Positions 1-6,158 of a DNA stretch of 9,105 nucleotides are shown one piece after another (within the stretch, counting starts at the first letter, position 1; every line of letters starts with the position of its first letter). Under the pieces are notes generated by a model, which was not told where the DNA came from, did not search any database, and saw nothing but the letters and a program-made list of their open reading frames with translations. The position numbers were made by a program, and so were the translations under genes. The stretch comes from CAKVOD01 sp964489405 (lineage in GTDB: Bacteria > Bacillota > Clostridia > Christensenellales > UBA1242), in NCBI GenBank assembly GCA_964489405.1, contig CAZAYL010000035.1:1-9105 (forward strand), given 5' to 3'.

Positions 1-86
1 TAGGAATCTCGCGAACCGCGTGCCCCGCGTGCGGTATCGCGCCCCCAAGCCCGCCACGCGTCAGCACGATGATAAAATAATTCCTT
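1..86 (-). repeat. Intergenic GC-rich repeat, copy A (inverted, partial)
   Basis: Reads as the reverse complement of positions 1201-1286 of copy B, with a few mismatches. The match runs from the window edge to about base 86 and then stops, so the part holding the first internal 37-base unit is missing or diverged; only a short remnant (TGCTAGCGCG at 91-100) resembles it. The other end is cut by the window start, so the true length is unknown. It carries the same stem-loop (10-41) as the other copies. With copy B it places the lactate dehydrogenase gene between inverted repeats. No coding role is supported. Confidence 0.9.
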
Positions 87-138
87 ATTATGCTAGCGCG
101 GTCAATACATTCTAAGTAATATTTTTGTCTTCAATCAA

Positions 139-168
139 TTGACTAAATGAGTCATTAAAGTGTATAAT
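139..168 (+). promoter_or_regulatory. Promoter of the lactate dehydrogenase gene
   Basis: A sigma-A-like promoter with -35 TTGACT (139-144), an 18-base spacer and a perfect -10 TATAAT (163-168). Transcription would start near 175, giving a leader of about 54 bases. The -35 box lies inside an interrupted palindrome, TGACT-AAATG-AGTCA (140-154), which could be an operator. The -10 box begins a 14-base AT palindrome (163-176) that may be chance. The regulator is unknown; the site does not look like the usual Rex box. Confidence 0.7.
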
Positions 169-228
169 TAATTATAAAAAACAGCGCACATCACATAGAA
201 AATAACGCGCTAGCAAAAGGAGTAATAT

Positions 229-1143
229 ATGAATAAAATTGTACTTGTTGGGTGCGGGAATGTCGGAATGGCATACGCATACGCGCTACTTACTAGCGGA
301 GCAAACGTCGATGAACTTTGCTTGATTGACATTAACAAGGAATATGCCGAGGGGCAGGCGCAAGACTTGAATGACGCCGTTCCATACTGCGACAACGCGA
401 CGCGCGTGTATGCGGGAGAATATGCAGAGTGTTCAAACGCGGACATCGTCGTCATATGTGCAGGACGCAATCAAGAAAAGGGCGAGTCGCGCCAAAAATT
501 AGTCGACAAAAATTATGCGGTCTTTGACGACATTATCGGCAAAATTGCAAAAACAAACTTTGACGGCATTTATCTTATCGCGACTAATCCTTTGGATGTT
601 ATGACGACAATAACGCAAAAATTGTCGGGGTTTGCGCCCGAAAAGGTCATCGGGAGCGGAACAGTTCTCGACACTGCGCGCCTTAAGTTCTATGTCGGCG
701 AAAAAATCAATATAAACCCGCGCCACGTACACGCATATGTCATTGGCGAACACGGCGACAGCGAGTTTGTCGCGTGGAATAACGCGCTAGTTGCAATGAA
801 TACGGCAGATTTCTACCTTTCCGCAAGTGAAATGGCGGAAATTGAGGACAAAGTCCGCAAAAGTGCATACAAAATCATAAATAAGAAGGGTTTCACTTGC
901 TATGGAATTGGAATGAGCCTTGTCAAAATTACTAATGCGATTTTGCAAGATTCGCACGAAGTATTGACGGTTTCGGCGTATGATAGCGCGCACGATATAT
1001 ACTATTCGCGTCCGTGTGTCGTCAATCGCGTGGGAATTCAAACGGTCATTGATTTGCAGTTGTCGCCCGCTGATACCGCACGCCTTAATGCGTCAATCGA
1101 TGAAATCAAAAATTACTACAACGCTATTCCAAACCGCGTATAG
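229..1143 (+). CDS. ldh: L-lactate dehydrogenase
   Basis: NAD-dependent cytoplasmic enzyme that reduces pyruvate to L-lactate and regenerates NAD+ during fermentation. The 304-residue protein has an N-terminal Rossmann fold with the GxGxxG loop at 8-13 and the mobile substrate loop at 78-88, where Gln82 is the residue that favours pyruvate over oxaloacetate (malate dehydrogenases have Arg) and Arg88 is the loop arginine. The catalytic pair is Asp148 and His175 (EHGDSE), with Arg151 for carboxylate binding. Relative to bacillus-type allosteric enzymes, the fructose-1,6-bisphosphate site keeps His168 but has Lys153 in place of Arg. The protein is slightly shorter than the usual 310-320 residues, with a small deletion around 250-257. 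The start is fixed by AAAAGGAG (215-222), 6 bases before ATG. It stands alone, with its own promoter and a hairpin terminator at 1293. A related 2-hydroxyacid dehydrogenase of the same family is the only serious alternative. Confidence 0.94.
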   Translation: MNKIVLVGCGNVGMAYAYALLTSGANVDELCLIDINKEYAEGQAQDLNDAVPYCDNATRVYAGEYAECSNADIVVICAGRNQEKGESRQKLVDKNYAVFDDIIGKIAKTNFDGIYLIATNPLDVMTTITQKLSGFAPEKVIGSGTVLDTARLKFYVGEKININPRHVHAYVIGEHGDSEFVAWNNALVAMNTADFYLSASEMAEIEDKVRKSAYKIINKKGFTCYGIGMSLVKITNAILQDSHEVLTVSAYDSAHDIYYSRPCVVNRVGIQTVIDLQLSPADTARLNASIDEIKNYYNAIPNRV

Positions 1144-1149
1144 CGACAG

Positions 1150-1296
1150 GGCTATCTAGAGCTAGCGCTAGGCGGACTATGGGGCGCGATACCGCACAAA
1201 AAGGATTGATTTTATCATCGTGCTAGCGCGTGGCGGGCTGTGGGGCGCGATACCGCACGCGGGGCACGCGGTTCGCGAGATTCCTACGCTTCATCA
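1150..1296 (+). repeat. Intergenic GC-rich repeat, copy B (full length)
   Basis: Aligns without gaps to copy C at 8959-9105, with 9 mismatches in 147 bases counted by eye. It begins 6 bases after the ldh stop codon. Inside are two 37-base units, 1161-1197 and 1222-1258, that differ at 4 positions and share the core GGGGCGCGATACCGCAC. They are separated by an AT-richer spacer. The first unit starts with the palindrome CTAGCGCTAG (1162-1171). A GC-rich tail follows the second unit and completes a stem-loop (1246-1277). The right limit is set only by the window end in copy C, so the element may run further. No convincing gene is encoded. Confidence 0.92.
1246..1277 (+). other. Conserved stem-loop in repeat copy B
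   Basis: CGCGATACCGC (1246-1256) pairs with GCGGTTCGCG (1268-1277): ten base pairs with one unpaired T at 1251 and an 11-base loop, ACGCGGGGCAC. The same fold is present in copy C (9055-9086) and, inverted, in copy A (10-41). It has no T-run after it, so it does not look like an intrinsic terminator. Whether it works as RNA, as DNA, or not at all is unknown. Confidence 0.6.
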
Positions 1297-1321
1297 AACC
1301 CTACAATGCGGGTTTGATTTT
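1293..1321 (+). terminator. Probable intrinsic terminator after ldh
   Basis: ATCAAACCC (1293-1301) and GGGTTTGAT (1310-1318) form a 9-bp stem with an 8-base loop, followed by a short T-run (1318-1321). The T-run is weak, so termination may be partial. The left arm overlaps the end of repeat copy B. Confidence 0.6.
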
Positions 1322-1351
1322 CGCTCTGAATGACCCTAAGAGAGTACTTGC

Positions 1352-1389
1352 ACTACTTTAATAATAATGAATTGTTTTATTATAGTAGT
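1352..1389. repeat. AT-rich hairpin flanked by 7-base direct repeats
   Basis: ACTACT-T-TAATAA (1352-1364) pairs with TTATTA-T-AGTAGT (1377-1389): 12 bp with one T-T mismatch and a 12-base loop. TACTTGC lies directly before it (1345-1351) and again five bases after it (1395-1401). There is no T-run on either side, so a terminator is not clear. It could be a small decayed element or an RNA hairpin. Confidence 0.4.
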
Positions 1390-1450
1390 ACTAATACTTG
1401 CTTAAAAAATAAATCTTTGTATATATTTTGATACAAAAGTAAAAAATTTG

Positions 1451-1459
1451 TGCTATAAT
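1451..1459 (+). promoter_or_regulatory. Extended -10 promoter of recD2
   Basis: TGCTATAAT is a perfect extended -10 element (TGn-TATAAT). The -35 region is poor (GATACA at 1430-1435 with an 18-base spacer). By the usual spacing the transcript starts at about 1466, which is the A of the proposed start codon. An inverted repeat, TTTGTAT (1416-1422) and ATACAAA (1431-1437), overlaps the -35 region and may be an operator. Confidence 0.6.
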
Positions 1460-1465
1460 ATAAAT

Positions 1466-3715
1466 ATGATATTAAGTGGAACAATAAAAGCCGTCATTTT
1501 TCAAAATGAAGAAAATGGTTACACGGTACTTGTCATAAATGGCGGTGGCGTGGAAACAACGTGCGTCGGCACGCTCCCGTCGGTCAATATCGGCGAGTCG
1601 GTTGAACTTAGGGGCGATTATACGACGAACAAAAATTATGGTGTGCAGTTTAAGTTCACGCACGCAAAGATTTTGCAACCTAAGACAATAAATGGGATTG
1701 AAAAATATTTGCAAAGTGGACTTATTAAGGGCGTGGGCAAAGTTACGGCAAAAGCGATTGTCGACAAATTCGGCAAAGACACGCTTGACATCATAGAGTT
1801 CAACCCGTCGCGACTTACTGAAATTCGTGGGATAAGTGAGCAAAAGGCGCTTGTTATTGCGGAGAGTTACATCAACGTTAAACGTATGCAGGACACAATT
1901 ATGTTTTTACAAGACTATGACATAACTCCGCGTATGGCGATTCGCATATACGAGACGTACCACGACAAGACAATGGAGAAATTGCGCACCAACCCGTATG
2001 CGCTTGTCGAAGACGTGGACGGCATAGGTTTTTTGACAGCGGACGAAATCGCAAAAAAATTGGGCATTCCATTTGACAGCGACTTTCGCTTACGCGCGGG
2101 GCTTTTGCACATCCTAAAGGACGGCGCGGACAATGACGGACATACATATATGCCCGCAAGCGAGGTATACGATGGCGTGACCAAAATTTTGAAAATTGAA
2201 TTTCAAGATTTTGAAGAAAAACTAGAGAAAGTGCTCTTTCAAATGCAAATAGATGGCGTTTTGAAACAAGAAAAAATATACGGCACAGAAGTTTTGATGT
2301 TGACAAGATATTTCAATATCGAAAAAAGTTCGGCGAAAAAAATTCTCACACTGCTAAACAAGTCAACATCTAAAGATGTAGATTTTAGCGAAGAAATTGA
2401 CAAATTCCAAGAGATTAATGACATAGAACTTCACGCGCAACAAAAACAAGCGGTTCAAATGGCGCTAAATAATGGTTTTTGCGTCATAACTGGGGGTCCT
2501 GGTACAGGTAAAACGACAATCATCAAATGCATTCTCAGTCTTATGAAAAATATGCGCAAAAAAGTGCTTTTGCTTGCTCCGACGGGCAGAGCGTCAAAGC
2601 GTATGAGCGAGAGTTGTGGCGTCGAAGCAAAGACGATTCATCGCGCGCTTGAAGTCGATTTTGCAAGTGAGGGCAACTGCTTTAAATACAATGAGTACAA
2701 TAAATTGACGTGTGATTGCATTATAGTCGACGAAGTTTCAATGGTTGACGTGTCATTGTTCAACGCCCTTTTAAAGGCGGTCAAGCGTTCGTGCCAAATC
2801 ATACTTGTCGGCGACAAAGACCAACTACCGAGCGTCGGCGCAGGTAATGTTCTGAGCGACATCTTGGGAAGTGGTTGTGTGCCGTTTGTGTGTCTTACAG
2901 AAATTTACCGCCAAGCAAAAGAGAGTTTGATTGTTCTTAACGCGCACGCCATAAACGAGGGGCGAATGCCTACCATTGACAACAAAAGCAAGGACTTTTT
3001 CTTCCAATCAAAAGGGACACCTGTCGAAATGCTTGATTGTATAAAAGAACTTGTCATCGAAAGACTGCCAAAATTCACAGGTGTCGAGCCGTCCAAAATT
3101 CAGGTTCTTGCGCCGATGAAAGTTGGGGTTTGTGGCGTCGAAAACTTGAATAGAGTGTTACAGCAAAAAATAAATCCACCCGCGCGATACAAGAGTGAAC
3201 TTTTTACTGAGCGCGTTACGTTTAGACTATATGACAAGGTTATGCAAATTGTCAACAATTATGAAATTGAGTGGAATAAAGAGGATGAAAATGGCTTTAT
3301 TGAACACGGCGAGGGAGTATATAATGGCGACCTTGGCACAGTTACAGACATTGATTTTCACACGAGCGAAGTAACAGTTACGTTCGACGACGGGCGCGAG
3401 TGCGTGTATCCTAAAAATGAATTAATCAACTTAACCCTTGCGTATGCGATGACAATACACAAAAGTCAAGGCAGTGAGTTTGACGTCGTCGTCATCCCAA
3501 TCATCGCGGGGACGGGCAAAATTTTGACGCGCAACTTGCTTTATACCGCAGTTACGCGCGCGAAAAAGATGGTCGTGCTTGTAGGGAATAAATTTTATCT
3601 CAAAAGAATGGTCGAAAACGATTATACCGCCAAGCGTTATTCCGCGTTAAAGTGGTTTTTGGAACAAGGCGAAAATCTCTTTGTTGAGGGATACGTTGGG
3701 TCATTAGTGGAGTAG
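1466..3715 (+). CDS. recD2: RecD2 family 5'-3' DNA helicase
   Basis: ATP-driven superfamily 1B helicase of the RecD2 (RecD/TraA) type, found in bacteria without requiring RecBC and linked to DNA repair and replication-fork maintenance. The 749-residue protein starts with an OB-like domain (1-75, beginning MILSGTIKAVIFQNEENGYT), followed by helix-hairpin-helix motifs (about 75-140). The motor has Walker A GGPGTGKTT (343-351, Lys349), Walker B VDEVSMVD (421-428, Asp422-Glu423), a QxxxAxQ-like GDKDQLPSVGAG stretch, IHKSQGSEF near 664-672, and TAVTRAKK with the arginine finger Arg698. Length and motifs are normal for the family. I chose ATG 1466 because family homology begins there. An in-frame TTG at 1448 would start upstream of the promoter's -10. 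There is no Shine-Dalgarno before 1466, which fits a leaderless transcript. comF follows 4 bases after the stop. Confidence 0.95.
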   Translation: MILSGTIKAVIFQNEENGYTVLVINGGGVETTCVGTLPSVNIGESVELRGDYTTNKNYGVQFKFTHAKILQPKTINGIEKYLQSGLIKGVGKVTAKAIVDKFGKDTLDIIEFNPSRLTEIRGISEQKALVIAESYINVKRMQDTIMFLQDYDITPRMAIRIYETYHDKTMEKLRTNPYALVEDVDGIGFLTADEIAKKLGIPFDSDFRLRAGLLHILKDGADNDGHTYMPASEVYDGVTKILKIEFQDFEEKLEKVLFQMQIDGVLKQEKIYGTEVLMLTRYFNIEKSSAKKILTLLNKSTSKDVDFSEEIDKFQEINDIELHAQQKQAVQMALNNGFCVITGGPGTGKTTIIKCILSLMKNMRKKVLLLAPTGRASKRMSESCGVEAKTIHRALEVDFASEGNCFKYNEYNKLTCDCIIVDEVSMVDVSLFNALLKAVKRSCQIILVGDKDQLPSVGAGNVLSDILGSGCVPFVCLTEIYRQAKESLIVLNAHAINEGRMPTIDNKSKDFFFQSKGTPVEMLDCIKELVIERLPKFTGVEPSKIQVLAPMKVGVCGVENLNRVLQQKINPPARYKSELFTERVTFRLYDKVMQIVNNYEIEWNKEDENGFIEHGEGVYNGDLGTVTDIDFHTSEVTVTFDDGRECVYPKNELINLTLAYAMTIHKSQGSEFDVVVIPIIAGTGKILTRNLLYTAVTRAKKMVVLVGNKFYLKRMVENDYTAKRYSALKWFLEQGENLFVEGYVGSLVE

Positions 3716-3719
3716 GAAA

Positions 3720-4505
3720 TTGAATTTTTTTAGTTATTGTTGCAAAAAAATGAAAAAAACAGCACTAGATTCACTATATCCAGAAGATATCAAGTGCTTC
3801 GGGTGTGGCAAGGACTTGCCAAAGAAAAATATCTACAATATTTGCCCTACGTGTATGCCGTCATTTGAGATAAACGACGGCAAGGTTTGTACGCGTTGCG
3901 GAGCAAAAATTTATGGACAAGCAGGGTATTGCTTTGAGTGTAAGAACGACGAGCGATTTTTCGACACAGCGCGCGCCCCGCTTGTCTATTCGGGCGTAAC
4001 ACAAAAATTGATTAGGCACTTTAAATACGACAACGCAAGGTACCTAAAGCGGTATTTTGCCCGATTGCTTGCCGAAGAATATGCAAAAAGTGGGTTCGTC
4101 GCAGATGTTGTCGTTCCTGTACCGATGAGTAAAGAACGTCTAAAAGAGCGCGGATATAATCAAGCACTGCTACTCGCGGAAGAGTTTTGTAAATTGATTG
4201 GCTTGCCACTCGACAAAGATAATTTTGTGCGTGTTCGCAACACTGAGTCGCAAACGGCAAAATCGCGAAAAGAAAGGCAAAGCAATCTTGAAGGAGCATT
4301 CAAGCAAATTGACAAAAATGCTTTTGTGCACAAAAACGTCTTACTTATCGACGACGTTTTCACAACGGGCGCAACCGTCAACGAGTGCGCAAAAACACTC
4401 CGCGCAAGCCACGTGTATGTTCTCACAATCGCTCATCCTAAAACCCGCATACACTCGGTCAGTACCCCCGCCCCTATTCCACACACCTTTAAAGGGAAAA
4501 GATAG
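3720..4505 (+). CDS. comF: ComF family phosphoribosyltransferase-like protein
   Basis: Cytoplasmic ComFC/GntX-type protein, needed in some Bacillota for natural transformation, where it works with ComFA and DprA on incoming single-stranded DNA; the reaction it catalyses is not settled. The 261-residue protein has an N-terminal zinc-finger region with four CxxC pairs (Cys26/29, 42/45, 57/60, 71/74). A PRT domain follows with VVPVPMSKERLKERGYNQA (131-149), RQSNLEGAF (186-194) and the PRPP-binding loop LLIDDVFTTGATV (208-220). Length is normal. The proposed TTG start at 3720 has GGAG at 3709-3712, seven bases upstream and inside the end of recD2, so translation is probably coupled. ATG 3750 (MKKTALDSLYP) is the alternative but lacks a ribosome site. 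No comFA is nearby. The last 15 residues are proline-rich and look like a tail outside the domain. Confidence 0.9.
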   Translation: MNFFSYCCKKMKKTALDSLYPEDIKCFGCGKDLPKKNIYNICPTCMPSFEINDGKVCTRCGAKIYGQAGYCFECKNDERFFDTARAPLVYSGVTQKLIRHFKYDNARYLKRYFARLLAEEYAKSGFVADVVVPVPMSKERLKERGYNQALLLAEEFCKLIGLPLDKDNFVRVRNTESQTAKSRKERQSNLEGAFKQIDKNAFVHKNVLLIDDVFTTGATVNECAKTLRASHVYVLTIAHPKTRIHSVSTPAPIPHTFKGKR

Positions 4506-4542
4506 GAAGTACTATATCAAATATTTATAATAATGACGAATT

Positions 4543-4591
4543 TAACTAAAAAATGAACAACCGAGAAAACTCAGATGTTCTTTTTTAGTTA
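4543..4591. terminator. Bidirectional terminator between comF and the ATPase gene
   Basis: TAACTAAAAAA and GAACA (4543-4559, with T4554 bulged) pair with TGTTC and TTTTTTAGTTA (4576-4591), and GAG-AAAA-CTC caps the hairpin. On the plus strand TTTTTT (4581-4586) follows the GAACA/TGTTC stem. On the minus strand the complement of AAAAAA (4548-4553) does the same. It therefore suits both convergent genes. Confidence 0.85.
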
Positions 4592-4610
4592 GAAAACAAC
4601 GATAAAGAAT

Positions 4611-5909
4611 TTATTTTTTTAAGCAAAATATTGCATATAATGGGATAGATTTTATGTTATTTTCAAAACCGAAGTTTTTACTTGATACGCGAATAGCATA
4701 TTCAGGTTGATATTTCTGCATATACAATTTTAAACTTTTCGCTTGAACATTGTCAGCATACTTACATTCGATTGGAATAACATTTGAATTTAATTGAACA
4801 ACAAAATCTACTTCAGCTTTCCCATTTGATTCCCAATAATAGGGATTTAGTCCAATTGATATTAGTTGTTGCATAACATAATTTTCAGCAATAGCACCTT
4901 TTGTGTTGCTCGAAATGTTGTTTGAAATAATGCTTGGAATTGTTATGTCAAGACTGCAAGCGAGTAGACCTACATCACTCATATAGATTTTATAAGATGT
5001 GAAATCCTCATATGTTTTAATCGGATAAAATCCCTCTTTTACTTTATTGCAATTATATATAATCCCCGCAGTTTTCAACCATTCAATAGAAGTTTCATAA
5101 TCTCTAGCTCTTGCACCACTACCAATAAGCGAGTATTGGAACTTGTGGTTATCTTTGGCAAGTTGACTAGGAATGCTTCGGTATGTTGCAATTATTTTAT
5201 TACTTTCTTTGATGTCAGTATATTTTGTCATATCTCCATAATAGTTGCTTTTAATTTCATTTTGTGCAATGCGAGCATAATCATAATCTTTTGTGTTAAG
5301 GTAAGCGTCGACAACTTCAGGCATACCACCAATCGCTAAATATTTATGATAATAATCTAAAAGCAATTGATGTATAGGTTCTTCTATTGGCGAGTTGTTG
5401 TTAAAAGATTTTCTTATAATTTCAATCAAATCATATCTTTCAAAAGCCATAAGAAATTCTTCAAAGTTTAATGGGTACATTGTAATGGTGTTCACTTTGC
5501 CAACAGGAAAAGAAAACTTGCCACGATTTATAGCAACACCAAGCAAACTCCCAGCGGAAATTATATGATATTGGGGTGCTTTTTCATAAAAATATTTGAG
5601 AGAAGTCAAGGCGCGCTCGCATTCTTGAATTTCATCAAAAATAATCAAAGTGTAATTTTCGAGAATTTTCTGGCCAGAAAGAGCTTCAAGTGATGAAATA
5701 ATTTTTTCGGGGTCTAAGTCTTTTGAAAAAATGTCATTCAAAGAAGAGTTGCCTTCAAAGTTGAAATAAACTATGTTCGCATAATTTGTTTTCCCAAAAT
5801 TGACTATAGAATATGTTTTTCCAACTTGTCTTGCACCATACACCAAAAGAGGTTTTCTCCTACTGCTATTTTTCCAATCTAATAACTGTTTTTCGATTAA
5901 TCTTTTCAT
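4611..5909 (-). CDS. AAA ATPase with C-terminal DUF4143 domain
   Basis: Member of the widespread AAA_14/DUF4143 ATPase family, whose cellular role is not established. The 432-residue protein has Walker A GARQVGKT (25-32, Lys31), Walker B LIIFDEIQ (88-95, Asp92-Glu93), and a sensor-like HIISAGSLLGV stretch (115-125). The DUF4143 part follows (about 190-370). Near the C-terminus AEVDFV (365-370) and IECK (380-383) resemble the D...ExK core of the PD-(D/E)xK nuclease fold. The start at 5909 has GGAG nine bases upstream and matches where homologues begin. ATG 5924 is possible, as is a long extension to 5996, which would run through a hairpin and is unlikely. It opposes both neighbours. It is visibly AT-richer: four to five hand-counted 60-base stretches gave 20-38% G+C, while parts of secA exceed 50%. 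Arg codons are mostly AGA rather than CGC. Acquisition by transfer is likely. Confidence 0.88.
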   Translation of the reverse strand: MKRLIEKQLLDWKNSSRRKPLLVYGARQVGKTYSIVNFGKTNYANIVYFNFEGNSSLNDIFSKDLDPEKIISSLEALSGQKILENYTLIIFDEIQECERALTSLKYFYEKAPQYHIISAGSLLGVAINRGKFSFPVGKVNTITMYPLNFEEFLMAFERYDLIEIIRKSFNNNSPIEEPIHQLLLDYYHKYLAIGGMPEVVDAYLNTKDYDYARIAQNEIKSNYYGDMTKYTDIKESNKIIATYRSIPSQLAKDNHKFQYSLIGSGARARDYETSIEWLKTAGIIYNCNKVKEGFYPIKTYEDFTSYKIYMSDVGLLACSLDITIPSIISNNISSNTKGAIAENYVMQQLISIGLNPYYWESNGKAEVDFVVQLNSNVIPIECKYADNVQAKSLKLYMQKYQPEYAIRVSSKNFGFENNIKSIPLYAIFCLKK

Positions 5910-5931
5910 ATAAAAATTCTCCATTGCAAGT

Positions 5932-5960
5932 AATATATCATAAATAAAAGCAAAAAGCAA
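5932..5960 (-). promoter_or_regulatory. Promoter of the ATPase gene
   Basis: On the minus strand, -35 TTGCTT (5960-5955), a 17-base spacer and TGA-TATATT (extended -10, hexamer 5937-5932). The predicted start is at about 5925, so the leader before ATG 5909 is only about 16 bases and includes the GGAG. The -35 box lies in the outer arm of the upstream hairpin, so folding of the DNA or binding to the palindrome could affect expression. Confidence 0.55.
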
Positions 5961-6007
5961 GCGATTTTGCCAAAAAGTGGAACGACTTTTTGGCAAAATT
6001 TGCTTTT
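5953..6007. repeat. Long perfect hairpin upstream of the ATPase gene
   Basis: ATTTTGCCAAAAAGT (5964-5978) and its exact complement (5985-5999) form a 15-bp stem with a 6-base loop, GGAACG. Outside it AAAAGCAA (5953-5960) pairs with TTGCTTTT (6000-6007) across a 3-base bulge, for 23 bp in total. It lies between the divergent ATPase and secA genes. It could be an operator, a terminator of stray transcription, or the end of a mobile unit; none is proved. Confidence 0.8.
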
Positions 6008-6100
6008 ATGGGGTATAAGTGGCTGTTTTGGGTAAATTTTGATTATAAAATTTTGTGAGTAAATGTTTAGGGCGTTTGGCAATATGGGGGGTTAATTTGC

Positions 6101-6129
6101 TTGTTAAAATGGAAATAATTTGGTATAAT
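6101..6129 (+). promoter_or_regulatory. Promoter of secA
   Basis: -35 TTGTTA (6101-6106), a 17-base spacer and extended -10 TGG-TATAAT (hexamer 6124-6129). The start of transcription is predicted near A6136, leaving a 23-base leader with AGAGG (6148-6152) six bases before ATG 6159. There is no room for a leader-encoded secM-like arrest peptide. Confidence 0.75.
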
Positions 6130-6158
6130 ATGGGCAAATTTTATATTAGAGGTTGACA

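Noticed and set aside
1..90. Repeat tails contain an ATG-like frame (on the side reading TGATGAAGCG) that stays open with many Arg codons.
   Set aside because: The frame follows the repeat, has no ribosome site, is cut by the window edge and has the composition of GC-rich repeat DNA, not of the local genes.
1246..1277. The repeat stem-loop as an intrinsic terminator.
   Set aside because: No T-run follows it on either strand, and real terminators are found next to it at 1293 and 8906.
1150..1296. The repeat as a CRISPR array.
   Set aside because: Only two 37-base units with a single spacer, and that spacer is itself nearly the same in both copies, which is the opposite of a CRISPR array.
1448..1465. 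TTG start for recD2 six codons upstream.
   Set aside because: It lies upstream of and across the -10 box, so it would not be on the predicted transcript, and the family's OB domain begins at ATG 1466.
1899..2306. Long minus-strand frames inside recD2 (and similar ones inside ldh and secA).
   Set aside because: They lie opposite strongly conserved genes, have unlikely compositions and no ribosome sites.
4198..4530. A 110-codon plus-strand frame overlapping comF.
   Set aside because: It is an out-of-frame shadow of the comF PRT domain with no family resemblance and no ribosome site.
5910..5996. In-frame extension of the ATPase to an upstream ATG at 5996, adding 29 residues.
   Set aside because: It would run through the palindrome and the predicted promoter, has no Shine-Dalgarno, and the extra residues do not resemble the family's N-terminus.
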